Below are positions 35,601 through 47,600 of a stretch of 64,000 nt of DNA, one piece after another. Both the position numbers and the translations under genes were made by a program. The notes under the pieces were generated by a model. The model had not been told where the DNA came from, did not search any database, and was given only the letters and a program-made list of their open reading frames with translations. Source of the stretch: Tretioscincus oriximinensis. Lineage: Eukaryota; Chordata; Lepidosauria; Squamata; Gymnophthalmidae. The stretch is taken from assembly GCA_022410635.1 (NCBI GenBank), contig JAJVDF010000503.1:1-64000 (forward strand), given 5' to 3'. How positions within the stretch are numbered: the first letter of the stretch is position 1; every line of letters starts with the position of its first letter.

Positions 35601-38600
35601 CTAATACTTTGATGTGGTTGAAAACTGAATTCTGCACTTAGGCCTATAGATACATACTCTGGCAACTCCTTTGTCCATCAGTCCACTTTAGACCTTCAAC
35701 ACACGTAGCAATAGGATTCCCCACAAGAGCATATCCATTATTGCAACTGTAAATGATGCTTTTACCCACAGGGTAGGATGAATCAGCATCCTGCAAAAAA
35801 GCAAATGTGTAAAATGAATTCCTGTCCTGTATGAACAATTGTTATCTGAAGAATTCATTTACATGTAAACAACTCTTCAATTGTCTAACTCATCATAAGA
35901 TTAAAAATGAAAATTAAAGGACACAGAATGCACTTGGTGTATAGGATTTGCTTCCTGAAGGACTTCCTTATCCAGCAGGGCTCCTCTTATGTTCTTATGT
36001 AACCTGGAAAAGCTTTAAGATGGAGGATTATAGCTTTAAGATGGAGGCATTCCTTGAAATTAATAGGCATAAGAATTAGGATAGATAAGAGGAAGGACTT
36101 TTTTCACCTAGAGGGTCATTGACCTATGGAATTTACTTCTAGAAGAGGAGGTGGTAGCTAACAGCATAGATAGTTTTAAGAGAGGATTAGACAAGTTCAT
36201 GGACACCAAGGGTAGAAATAGTCATTAGGATGGATGTCTTGATGCTGCCTCTGAAATGGANCAACTGACAGTATTCTTGAAATACCATTTGTAGGGTGTT
36301 GAGAACAGGTGAATATTTTGCCTTCTTCTGTTCCATAGCCCAGGTGCAATTGGTGGGCCACTGTGTGAGACAGTATGCTGAACTAGATGGCCTCCCCGAT
36401 TCAGCAGGGCTCCTCTTATGTTCTTCTCTTATACAAAGTCATAGAAGCCAAGTATATAAATAGCTNCAAGGGTGGATGTCTTGATATAGCCTCCAGGATG
36501 GAATAAAAAGTAGTATTCCTGAAAACCATTTGCAGGAAGTTAAGAATAATTTCTCACTCATATGTATTCTTTTGAAAAAGGAGACAACATATATATTTTC
36601 AATAGAGCAGCAAAAGAAAACTCCTATTTTATAAATTGATCCCAACTTTCATCCAAACAGTGAATACTACCCTCATCTGCATTATTTCCCCTCTAATTTA
36701 GATATGTAAGTTAGGGTAACTATAGATGTACAGAATATCTTAAAATACAGATTGTATAGAAGATCTGTGCAATCCACAGTATATGTTATAATAAAGAATT
36801 GATACTGGATACATTATTTTCCCAGTTACCAATCTAGTGGGATCCATCAGTCTAGTCTAGTAGGATCCATCAGTCTTTGGAAAACAACATAAGGGCATTT
36901 GGAATTGAAGAGATCCAGTTTGGTGTAGGGGTTACAGTGTGGGACTCTTATCTGGTAATCTCCTGGTTCGATTCCCCTTCATGAAGCTAGCTGAGTGACC
37001 TTGGGCCAGTCACAGTTCTTTGAACTCTCTCAGCCCCACCTACTCCACAGGGTGTCTGTTGTGGAGAAAGCAACAAAAGCTATGGGCGCCATCCTATGGT
37101 AGGCCACCTTGAGACTTTCGGGTATAGGGCGGGATATAAATACAAGTAAATAAATAAATAATGTTACTATACCTACTGATAGAATTTGTATAAAAAGAAC
37201 ATTTTGTTATGCTCCAGCACTTGAACATATCTACTTTTATTGCATTTGTTATAGCATATCCTATTTACTTGAAACTAGAGAACATTCTGTTATGCCTCAC
37301 GTACTTGAACAAATCCATTTTCCAAAGGAGGAGGTGAAGGACAAGATTCTGTTCCAAATGAAGAAACATCAAAGCAATGTGGCTCTATTGAACTATAAAA
37401 GTTTAAAAAATATAAAAGTATAATTATTATCATTATTTTCAGAGTTCAAGAGATGGGTCACATTTCATTTCAATTTTTTTTTCAATTCATATAGAATTCT
37501 GTTCTGCAAGGACATTAAACTTCAGTCAAATAAAAAAAATGACCCTCTCTGGCATGAAGCATGGTGAGGAATGAGGGAATCAAGCTCTTTTCTCTTTCCC
37601 AGCCTGCTGCAGCCATAGTCCAATCTTTTTTATAATTGAATCTCACATGAACGCCTTACTGTTTTAAATAAAAACATTCCCAGCTACAAATACAAGTCAC
37701 AATAAGAATAACAATAATTTATAACGCTCCTTTCACAAAAAGGCAGTGCATATAGCTTTTATTGGACAAAATTTTACTTTCCTTAAGGGAAAGTTCTTTC
37801 TTTTTCTTTCTTTCAGAGTATATTTTGTTACTTGATATGCAGATTTTCATTTGATTTCCTGTTTAGGGCAGCAGTATTTGATTTCAGCAGTTCTACTTCT
37901 ATAAATCTCCCCAAATCATTATAGGAATATTCTAGACTGTGTCATTTTGAATTGTCATCCTAAGATATATTTTACATCCAGTTCACAACTTGAAACAATC
38001 AGTGATCATTTTTTCACTTACGTGTGTAATATGGCCTAGAACCAGGAAAACTAATTCTGGACTAACAAAAACAGTGTAAAAACAAATTTAAAAATATCCA
38101 AATGACATATATAAAATCAGTACAAGAAATGCAAAATACAACCCACTGCTTCAAACATCTCTGTGCAGTAAAAAGTCACTAAAGGGTCTTGGTGAGGATG
38201 TAACTGAGAGTCCCAAAAGGTCCAATTGTTCAATCCTCTTTTCACTGAATAAATCAAAGTTGATAATTGCTGCACAAGAGTCCAAGTCACGTTAAAAAAA
38301 ACCTCGACATATTTTGGTCATATAGGTCTTCAAGGTGAGTGCAGCAAATAACAATATTAAATAGTCAAATAATGGCTAAATACATTAAATATTGAACTAG
38401 GCCAAGTTACAATAGTTCCAAAGGCACATACAAGAACATGACTGTTTCAGCACAAGCTTAGAGCATCAGGTCTGTGTAAAACAGGTCTATCAATATTATT
38501 GTCTAGGTGGAGTCCTATATGGACACAATGTGTTGGCAGAGAGTGGGCCATCTCCTTAAGCCAGCCAACCATGCAGAATAACCGTACATCTTTCCTTGGA

Positions 38601-41600
38601 CAGACTAATAGAACACAAAGTTCTATAAACTTTCTTATTGTAAGAGTAACAAACCAGTGGAATAGATTGCCACAGGAGGTGGTGAGTTCTCCTTTGCTGG
38701 AAGTCTTCAAGCAGAGGCCATCAGTGGTTTAGTGCATCTTGCATTGATACTGGTGGTCCCTTCCAACACTATGATTCTATGGTTCTAAGGATACATGTAT
38801 AAAGGCCCTGGATAATGCTTGACTATGTTTCAGGTTTGTTCATGTTGACTTCAGAGGAAAAAAGTTGTTTGACAAGTTTAGGATTCTTTATAAAAACTAC
38901 AGGGTGTTTCCAGTTGGTACTGATGAAAGTAGTAATTCATCAACTTTCTGGGAAGAATATAGAACAGGNGTATTTGATTTAAATTAATCAAATATTTCAA
39001 AATTATTAGGATCAACATCTGTTCTTGTTTTCAAAGCACAGTAAAAAACTGGGGATACAAACTAGGAAACTGTCTTTGCAAGAAATGTTTCTGTGGATCT
39101 TTCATTGTACTCTTAGCCCACTTTACTCTATTTACCGAAAATGTTGCATCTCGTCATCCTCACACTGACGGCTTTCAACTGCTTCACCAATGCAGGACTT
39201 TCCACCACCACTAGGTGAGGGATTATTACAGCTTCGTCTTCGTGTTTTTCGTCCTCCTGTACAAGAACTCCAAGAGGACCAGCAGCTCCATTGTCCATCA
39301 ATGACTCCTGCGTGGTAGTAGGAAGAGTCATTTTATATCTGATGGCCTGCATTTGATTGGTTTAAAATATCTGAATTCAAAAATAGAAGCACTTACCAGG
39401 CTGGTCTTGGATAAGGGTTCCCNGTTCACATGCTGTTCCAAAGGTATATGGTTTGCAGAAACATATACACTGAGTTTCCACAATGGCTGGTTGGCCACCA
39501 TTTTGACATGGCTGACATCTGCAGGGATCATTTTCACTCATGTATTCTTCAATAGCTTGTTTCAGATGTTGTCTCTTGACTGAAGCACATGGAACTTCCT
39601 TCACCAATTCATGTAGTGGGGTTAGCTAATATAAAATTAAGAGATTTAGCTTTCTATTTTAAATAATATTGTCTTTCCACTTGGAGTTTTATTTACTTCT
39701 TGTATTTCACTCTATTAAATGGATGGCCGGAAGAATTAGGAGAGACAAGGAATTTATTTTTTTTACCCAGAAGGCCATTGGCTTATGCAATCTTGTGGTG
39801 GTGAAAAAGGGGATGGAATTGTCCACCAACAATTCATAAATGAGGGGAAAAGATAGCAGAGATGCCTATCGTCCCATAGGATCAGTACCCTGGATAGCTA
39901 AGCTTATTTAGTGCAGATAGTCCTTTATCATTGCTCATGTCTTGCAGCTACGGTAGGCCTTCCTTAGCTTAAAAGCAAGTGATGTAAACAAATAAAGGAA
40001 GAGTNATAAGTAGAGGTTTATTTAGCATGGTCAGTATCTCTCAGCATGAAAGTTAACTGCCCTTTAATGGAGGAACATGTGTCTTAAATAACTAGTAGGG
40101 AAAATGGTAGAGTTAAGTTCAATTCTTCTATCAACTGGGGGCAGGAAGCTGGCACACCCAGGCCAATCTCTTGTCTTCTTCACATGTGCCTTGAATTGAC
40201 ATCTAGAATGTGCTGTAGGTCACGTAGTCATTCTCTTGGCGTCAAACTGTCTTACATCTTCAGCTGTCTTCCGACCAGATCAGAATGCGCACACAGAAGC
40301 AGATAACAGGACTTAACCCTTAAACCCCCCTGCTCCTCACCATGATATTACTACAGAATCTGGTCCATTGGTATATGGGATGGTGGTGGTAACTCGCAAC
40401 CTGGATAGCTTTAAGCTTAAGCAAATTTGTGGAAGTGAGGTGTATCAATAGCTATTAGAATGGATGTTTTGATACCACCTCTAGGCATTGAGAACAGATA
40501 AAGGTTTTGCCTTCTTCAACTTATGATGCCCAGATATAATTAATGGGCCACTGTGTGGGACAGAATGCTGGGATATATGGATTGTGACCCGATTCAGCAG
40601 GGCTCCTCTTGTTCTTATGCATATTGTGGACAGTTCTAATTTACATTTCTATACCTAGTCCAGAAGAATTGAGCTGGACTGGTTTCAGAAGCAGGACTGC
40701 TACTCCTATCCTGGAACAAGCTGACCAAATCCAGGATGGTTGCTTTTATAGAATCATAGTTTTAAGTCATTGGGACCAATCCCTTGCTTAATGCAGAATT
40801 CACTTTGGGGCAGCCCTACCCACTCCGAAACTTATACAAATTTCAGGAACTGTTATGGGGACTATGGGCAGTTCCTGAGCTGGTTATCTGTTCTTATGTA
40901 TTTTGAGTCAATGGAAATATCAATTGGAATTGATACACAGTAGGTTTTGGTCAATGCACTACAAGCAACTCGCTGCAAAACTTAGTTCATTACCAAATGG
41001 CTCCACAATGTGATTTTCCTTTGAAGTGATTCACACTTGACCTTATTCTGTTTCAGAAAATGGATGTGGGAAAGCTCTTGAAATATGCTTCTCTTACATG
41101 AGCATCAAATTCACAGAATGAGCTACCAATAGTTTGTGGCCATTTCAAGCAAACCATCTTTCTCTCCAACCTGAAGGCAATATCTGGTCATCCATTCCAG
41201 CAGCCACTGAGACATCCACTCTCCATGAATCTGTCTAACCCTTTCCTAAAACTCTCCCTGTGATAAGTGGAAATTGAAGAATCCTAGAGATTATATGGCT
41301 GCAGTTGGTTCCCAAATCAGGTTGTGAATCTGAGAAGGTCATTCAAGAGTACTGGGAATTTTCCAGCAGGAAATCTCACCCTGGGAACCCAAAAATCTCG
41401 AGCATTTGGAGTGTTCCTCGCGCATGAGAGGATTTTGTGATATTGCTTCCAAGGCAAGGCCATTCTGACACCATTCCTGGAAGCAGAAACCATAGGTGTT
41501 ATCATATCAGGTGATATCAGAGACCATAGCTGATATCTGGCACACTCCTCATATGATTCCCAACACTGCAATGACTTCAGATGACTTCTTGCTCTTAGAA

Positions 41601-44600
41601 ATGCTACGTATCATTTTAATGGAAGGTAGCATTTTAATGCTTTGAAATAATGCTAGTGGCCTTTTGCAAACCGCAAGCACAAACTCCAGTCTACATAAAC
41701 TGAAATTGCATCAATTAGGATTCCTTAAAATCTGTTTAAAACTGGATGAACAATTTCTTGCAAAAGCATAAACAGTAAAACAGAAACAGATAAATGTCTA
41801 TTATATATTTTGTTGCAAATCATTTCTATAGCAGTTTCATAAACTGCATGGGAAACAACAATTTAAAAAAAAAAAACAAATGTTACAAAATGATGCAGTA
41901 GGATAAAGTATTTTGAGAATGAAACTATATCTGACATACAGATTTCTGGCTGTACATATTTTCTTAATTAAGTGTAAACAAATGCTTTTAAAAAAATGTG
42001 GACAGCACTCTTAAACCAGAAAGTGTTAAGCAATAATTTTGGGAGACAGCAGAGCATTTATTAAATGGGTATTAACATTAGTTACTAGTTTGTTATCCTT
42101 CTTTAAACATGATGTTTANATTATGGTAACTTAGAATGCCACCAGATATTACAGACCCTGTAATTTGCCCTAAAGCGGGGATGGAGAAAGCCTAGCCCAC
42201 TGTCCTCTTTGATCTGGCCTGTGGATCTTTCTGGCCCCTTCCCCCTGTCAGAGATCTGAGAGGCTCCAAGGGGCAGAGCCTGACTAGCAAGTAGAAAGGC
42301 AGGACAGAGAAGGAGGCGAAGGTGGTGCACCTGATGGCATTCGGCAAAGGAGGAAGGTGTAGGATGAGCGGAGGCAGATTGACTCCTGTGCTTTTTGCAG
42401 GAGAACTTCCCCTGCATGGGATTTGGGGAGGGGATCTGTGTGGGAAGCTGGAGTGGGGAGCAGGGGCTAGAGTGGGGCCTGAGGTGAGGGAGACAGAGTG
42501 TGGGAGGGAGTATGGGTCTTAGATGATGTTACAAATATCAAAATTAGCCTTCACAAAAAAAAGTTTCCTCATCCCTGCCCTAAAGCTTATATGAAGTTCT
42601 GGGACTCACCATTCTTATTAGCTGGCATCCCTTGTCCATAAGCCACCACTGCCACAAGACATAGGGAGCATAATCTATATTCTTCGGTATAAGCTATATG
42701 TGTGCTCTCTGATTAGAAACTATGAAACCATTGGAAACGTGCCATAGGGCACGTAATTATATATCGATATAAATGAAGACTAACCTATTTAAGTATACGT
42801 AAAGTATGAAAAACAAAGACAACAGCTATTTTTAAAAAATCTTTCAAAAGGCAAGAGCTATAGATCCTACATGCTTGCAAATCTGACAAAGTATGGAAGT
42901 TGAAAGAGGAAAAACACATCATTTAGCTCAGTGTGGTCCAATCTTTAGTTTCCTGAGGGCCAATCAAACTTTAGTATAGGAATGTGAGGGCCAGAGTGAT
43001 GTCACTCCCAGGGCAGAACAGGTAGTGATGTCACTTCTGGGGCAGGACAGGCAGTGACATCACTTCCATGGCAGGACAGAAAGTGATATCACTCTGGGTG
43101 CCATTCCCAGAAGCAGATTCCGGAAGTGACATCATTTGAGTGCTAGACCCACCAATCTACATAGCGGTGGGCAGAGCACTGACAACATGAGCTCCTTAAC
43201 CCTTTCTCAGACACTAGCCTGACCTTGAAGGGTGAAGCAGTCAACTTTTAATCATGATACTTATAAAGTTCTAGTCTGGGAGCGGAGACCTCTAACATGG
43301 TGGTGCTGACTCCAGATGGAAGGGCAAAAGAACGATTGCCAGCAAAATAGTGATGTCCACCTCTAACTGTCTTGGGCAAGCGGGGTGTTGCTGGCGAAGC
43401 AGCCAGGCAGCTGCAAGCATTGGCGTCTTGACCCAAGACACGACACACGCAGCCGCCCACTTGCCCAAGCCGCCGACACTTGCAGCTGCCTGGCTATTTC
43501 GCCTGCAATACCCTGCTTGCTCAAGACAAGCGGTGTATTGCGAGGGAAGCAGCCAGGCAGCTGCAAGTATCGGTGTCTTGGGCCAAAACATCGACACTTG
43601 CAGCCGCCTGGCCGTTTCGCCACCTGCTTGCCTAAGATACCGACACTCACAGTAGCCTGGCTGCTTCACACAAAATACCCCTGCAGGCCAGAAAAAGGAA
43701 TTGGCACACCACATGTGGCCCGTGGGAACCACACTGACTTAGCTCATGGATTGTGGATGGAGACTCTGTTTAAAAAGGGAACAAATAAAAGTCTTACCTT
43801 TTGCTTAATTACCGTAGGAAAAAGGGACACCGAACTAGCCCAGAAGGAATAGCGTTGGCTGTTTGCAGCAGGATTCTGCAAATCGAGATAACTTAGACCA
43901 GCTACTGCTGCTGGACTCCCCCCTTGCACAAATGGATTTGCTTTAATCTGATTGCTTGTGGTTCCTGGGAAAAAATGCAGCATATAAAATTTAAAGTTTG
44001 ACATTGTCAGAGTTTTAGGTCATTGTAGGGATGATTAAGAATGGTTAAACCATTAAATCTAGTTGGACTTTTTAAAATGGCCCAAAATCCTATCCTGCTA
44101 AAATTGGGACCTTTCCAAACCAAATGTGCCAGAAAATAACCAAGTTTGCTTAAATAGCTAAATTCACCTTGCATTATTTTTGCCAATTAATCTTCTGTTT
44201 GGCAATTGGCTAATTCCAGCCATTAGTTTTAATAGAAGATCATGTGCTCTTGAGAAGGGTAGATGGGACATTGTGTATGTATATACAATATTGGTTATTG
44301 TATTTATTGGTTAAATAAGTTTTTTTTAAAGACACCAATGTAAAATTAAACCAAAACCGATTCTATTGAAACAATGTATATTAATTTTAATTTAATGAAG
44401 CAGGAGCCAAGGCAGCACATTGATGGAGCATGTTCCACAAGTGGGGAACTCAACAAAGATCTTGCCTTGTACAGGTATCTGGAGAATTTTAATATACAAA
44501 CATGTTGCTAGATGCATGCAACTGCTTCATACTGTTAAGTCTTATGTGCCTAAATTATCTTCAAACCCTTTGAATTTTATAAAGTCTACTATGGCAGAAT

Positions 44601-47600
44601 TCAACAGCATATTATGAAATGCCTAACACCTAACACTTGAAAACTGTCATCATTAATCCTGTTATGCACTGTTTGAAAAAATTAAATTAAATTTGAGGCC
44701 AGCTGCTTCATTCTTAGTGTTTTAATTTTGCATTTTTAATTTTTGCAACACATTTTAAATGCTAAGGATTTCAATCTTATAATGCATTCCATTAGGGAAA
44801 CAACAAGAAATAAATAGGATGAAAGAAAAAGTAAATGTTGGTTCCAATAAACAGTCCGGTTCCTGTTAAAAATAATTCCCAATTTAGAACACATAAATGA
44901 ATACAGATGTTCAGAGCATTGACAATGTAGCCAGGCTTTCTATGGCAAGATCATTCATAGCAGCTGTACTCACTGATTTTTTGCTCTAAACAATATACCA
45001 TTAGAATCTAAATTCTGATAGAAGAATCTTATTTCAACTGAGCAGAAATATTTGGTTCTGTAATCAACATACAGGGCCGTATTTTGGGCTAGTGCAACAT
45101 GTGCAGCTACACAGGATGTCAAAACATTTGCTCTGAGTATTTGCTCTGGGATCAGGGGGCAGATGGGTGAGTGTATGCTGGTGTGATCAAGCATGGGTGG
45201 GCACGCATGGGGCAGGGCTGGAGGCTGGGTAGGTGCTTCTCAGTTGCAGTGGTGTGCAGGCTGCAGGCCTCTGTTGAATGATGAAATCCTGACATCTTGA
45301 ATAATGTCATTTCCGATTCCATTTCTGGAAATAACATCGTGACTGATATCATTTCTGGGTGAGGCCGGAAGTCATGCGGTCAGAAAAGCTTAGCTGAAGT
45401 TTAGCTGAGGAGAGAGGGGGTATAAAATATGTGACTGCACAGGGGCGTCATACATCCAAAATATGGACTTCACTAAGGGGAACAGATGCATTGGAACAGG
45501 CCTGGGGGCGCTACCTTGATTATGCAGAGGAAAACAGTTTTGTTGATCTGGGAATTATTTAGAAATGTATATAAAGGAGGAGGCTGATCTGAGAAAATAT
45601 TCTGGTGAAGCATAAATTGTTTTGTTCTCATAGAGCTGAATAAATCAGTTTTACATCATTTCTATGTATGATGCTGAATTTATTGTTGTAAGGAGAAAAC
45701 AGACATACAACTGTTGGTCACTGAGTTTTAAGTTCTTGTTCAACTGCTTTGAAAAACAGATTCTATATATTATTTCTGTGATTGGCTTTCTTGGAGTTCT
45801 CAATGCAAATTGCATTGCGACACAATGGCAAATAGTGCCTCTGTGCCAGTCAAAGGATGGGATGTTACATATATTAACATACTAATGTGTTGCTTACTCA
45901 CCTGTTGACTGCTGTAGCAGCTCATCCAGTTTTTGGCATTCAACTTTCTTCTTTTTTACAAAAAAAAAATTCCAACCAGATGAGGTACAGCTGTGCATGT
46001 CTGTTGTGCTCACACCTGGCCCCAAAACAAGGAAAAGATAAGTCACAAATGAGATTTTTATCAAATTACCATTATGTCGGAGTGGCATAGACAAGTGGGA
46101 GGGATTTATTCGTTATCAATTTATTTGACCTTTCCATCTAGGCCAGAGTTTGCAGTGAAGCCCTCACCATGGCTACCCTCAGATAGCAATAGGGAAATGT
46201 GGGATTTTAACTGAATCCCACAGTTTATTCTCTCTAGCACTGCAAAGGGAAAACTGTGGAGATAGTGTGGGCACTTGTCTGGTGTAGCTCCCACAATGGC
46301 ATTGCACATACTTTGGGATATTTTCCATGAAATAAAAGTATCTGGAAGTGTGCAATCACACATGTGTAGCCCCACNTTGGGGCTAGTTTCAGGATCTCCA
46401 GGATGGCAGACTGTGGAAGTAACAATCAGAAAAGTGCCCCCACATTTTGGCTAGAACCAGTTTTGGGCATTGATTTTCTCAAAATAATATTATGAAGGAA
46501 TATCATGCTTTGTTCCGGCACTATTGCCGGAGATGTTCAGAGACACGCACTGCAATCCCAGCATAAGAACATAAGACTAAGAAACCTACTGAATTGGAAC
46601 ATGTGCATCTAGTCCAGAATTTTGTCTCCCACAGCTGCCCACTGATTGCACCAGGGCTTCCTCAAGCAGAAGGAGAAGGCAAAACCTTTACCTGCTCTCA
46701 AGTCCCAATAAATAGCACTTAGAGAAATCCTGCTTGTCTCTGCAACTTGGAGACAGTATCTAGGCATTCATTCTAGTACCACTGATATATTTGTCCTCCA
46801 TGAACTTGTACAATCCTTTCTTAAAGCTATCCAGGCTGGTAACTGTCAAATAAATGTGGCTCTAAATAATCCTAGATTTAAGGACCTGTTTAGATGGTAT
46901 CTATGAATCTTCATTTGTCAGCTGAAGGAAGAAATTTATGTGATCCCATCTGTGTATTTGGGCTCTTGAGATAAAAACACAAATATAAATTAAATAACTA
47001 AAGATGCAGTGGCTCAAAACAGAAATTTGCCCTAAATAGCATTCTAAACTATGGTGCAATCAGCAGAGCACTGTTAAGGCACACTGAATCTGATTCTGAA
47101 TCAGTGAGTCTTTAACATAAGAGTAGCAGCCACTCAATGCCTCGCTCTTTGTGTGTTATGCCTCTTAAGAACTATTAAAGTACATAAGAGGGACCATGCT
47201 TAACTGGACCACAGCCCATGCAATTCAACGTTCTGTCCCACAGAGTAGCCCACCAATTGCACCTGGCATCTGAAGCAGGAAAGGGCAAAACTTTCACCTC
47301 TTCCCATCTGCCTGAAAATATTTTTTTCAGGGATACTGCATGTTGCTTCATCTCAGAGGCAGTATCAAGAATACATCTTATTGATATACTTGGCTTCCAT
47401 GAATTTGTCTATTCCTGTCCTAAAGCAATCCAGAATGCTAGCTACCCACCAGCAATACTGAAGTAAATTCCCTAGACCGGGGGGGGGGGGAGGGGGAGGA
47501 AATACTTTGTCTTTTCTGTCCTAATTCTTCTGCCCATCAGCTTTACAGAGTAGCCCATGGTTCTCTATGAAATATCATAGCAATAGAATAGTTTGAAGAG

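Noticed and set aside
43292..43852. Overlapping 95-155 codon frames on both strands
   Set aside because: They are produced by the GC-rich inverted arms inside the hAT-bounded element and run out into flanking sequence; there is no protein-like pattern.
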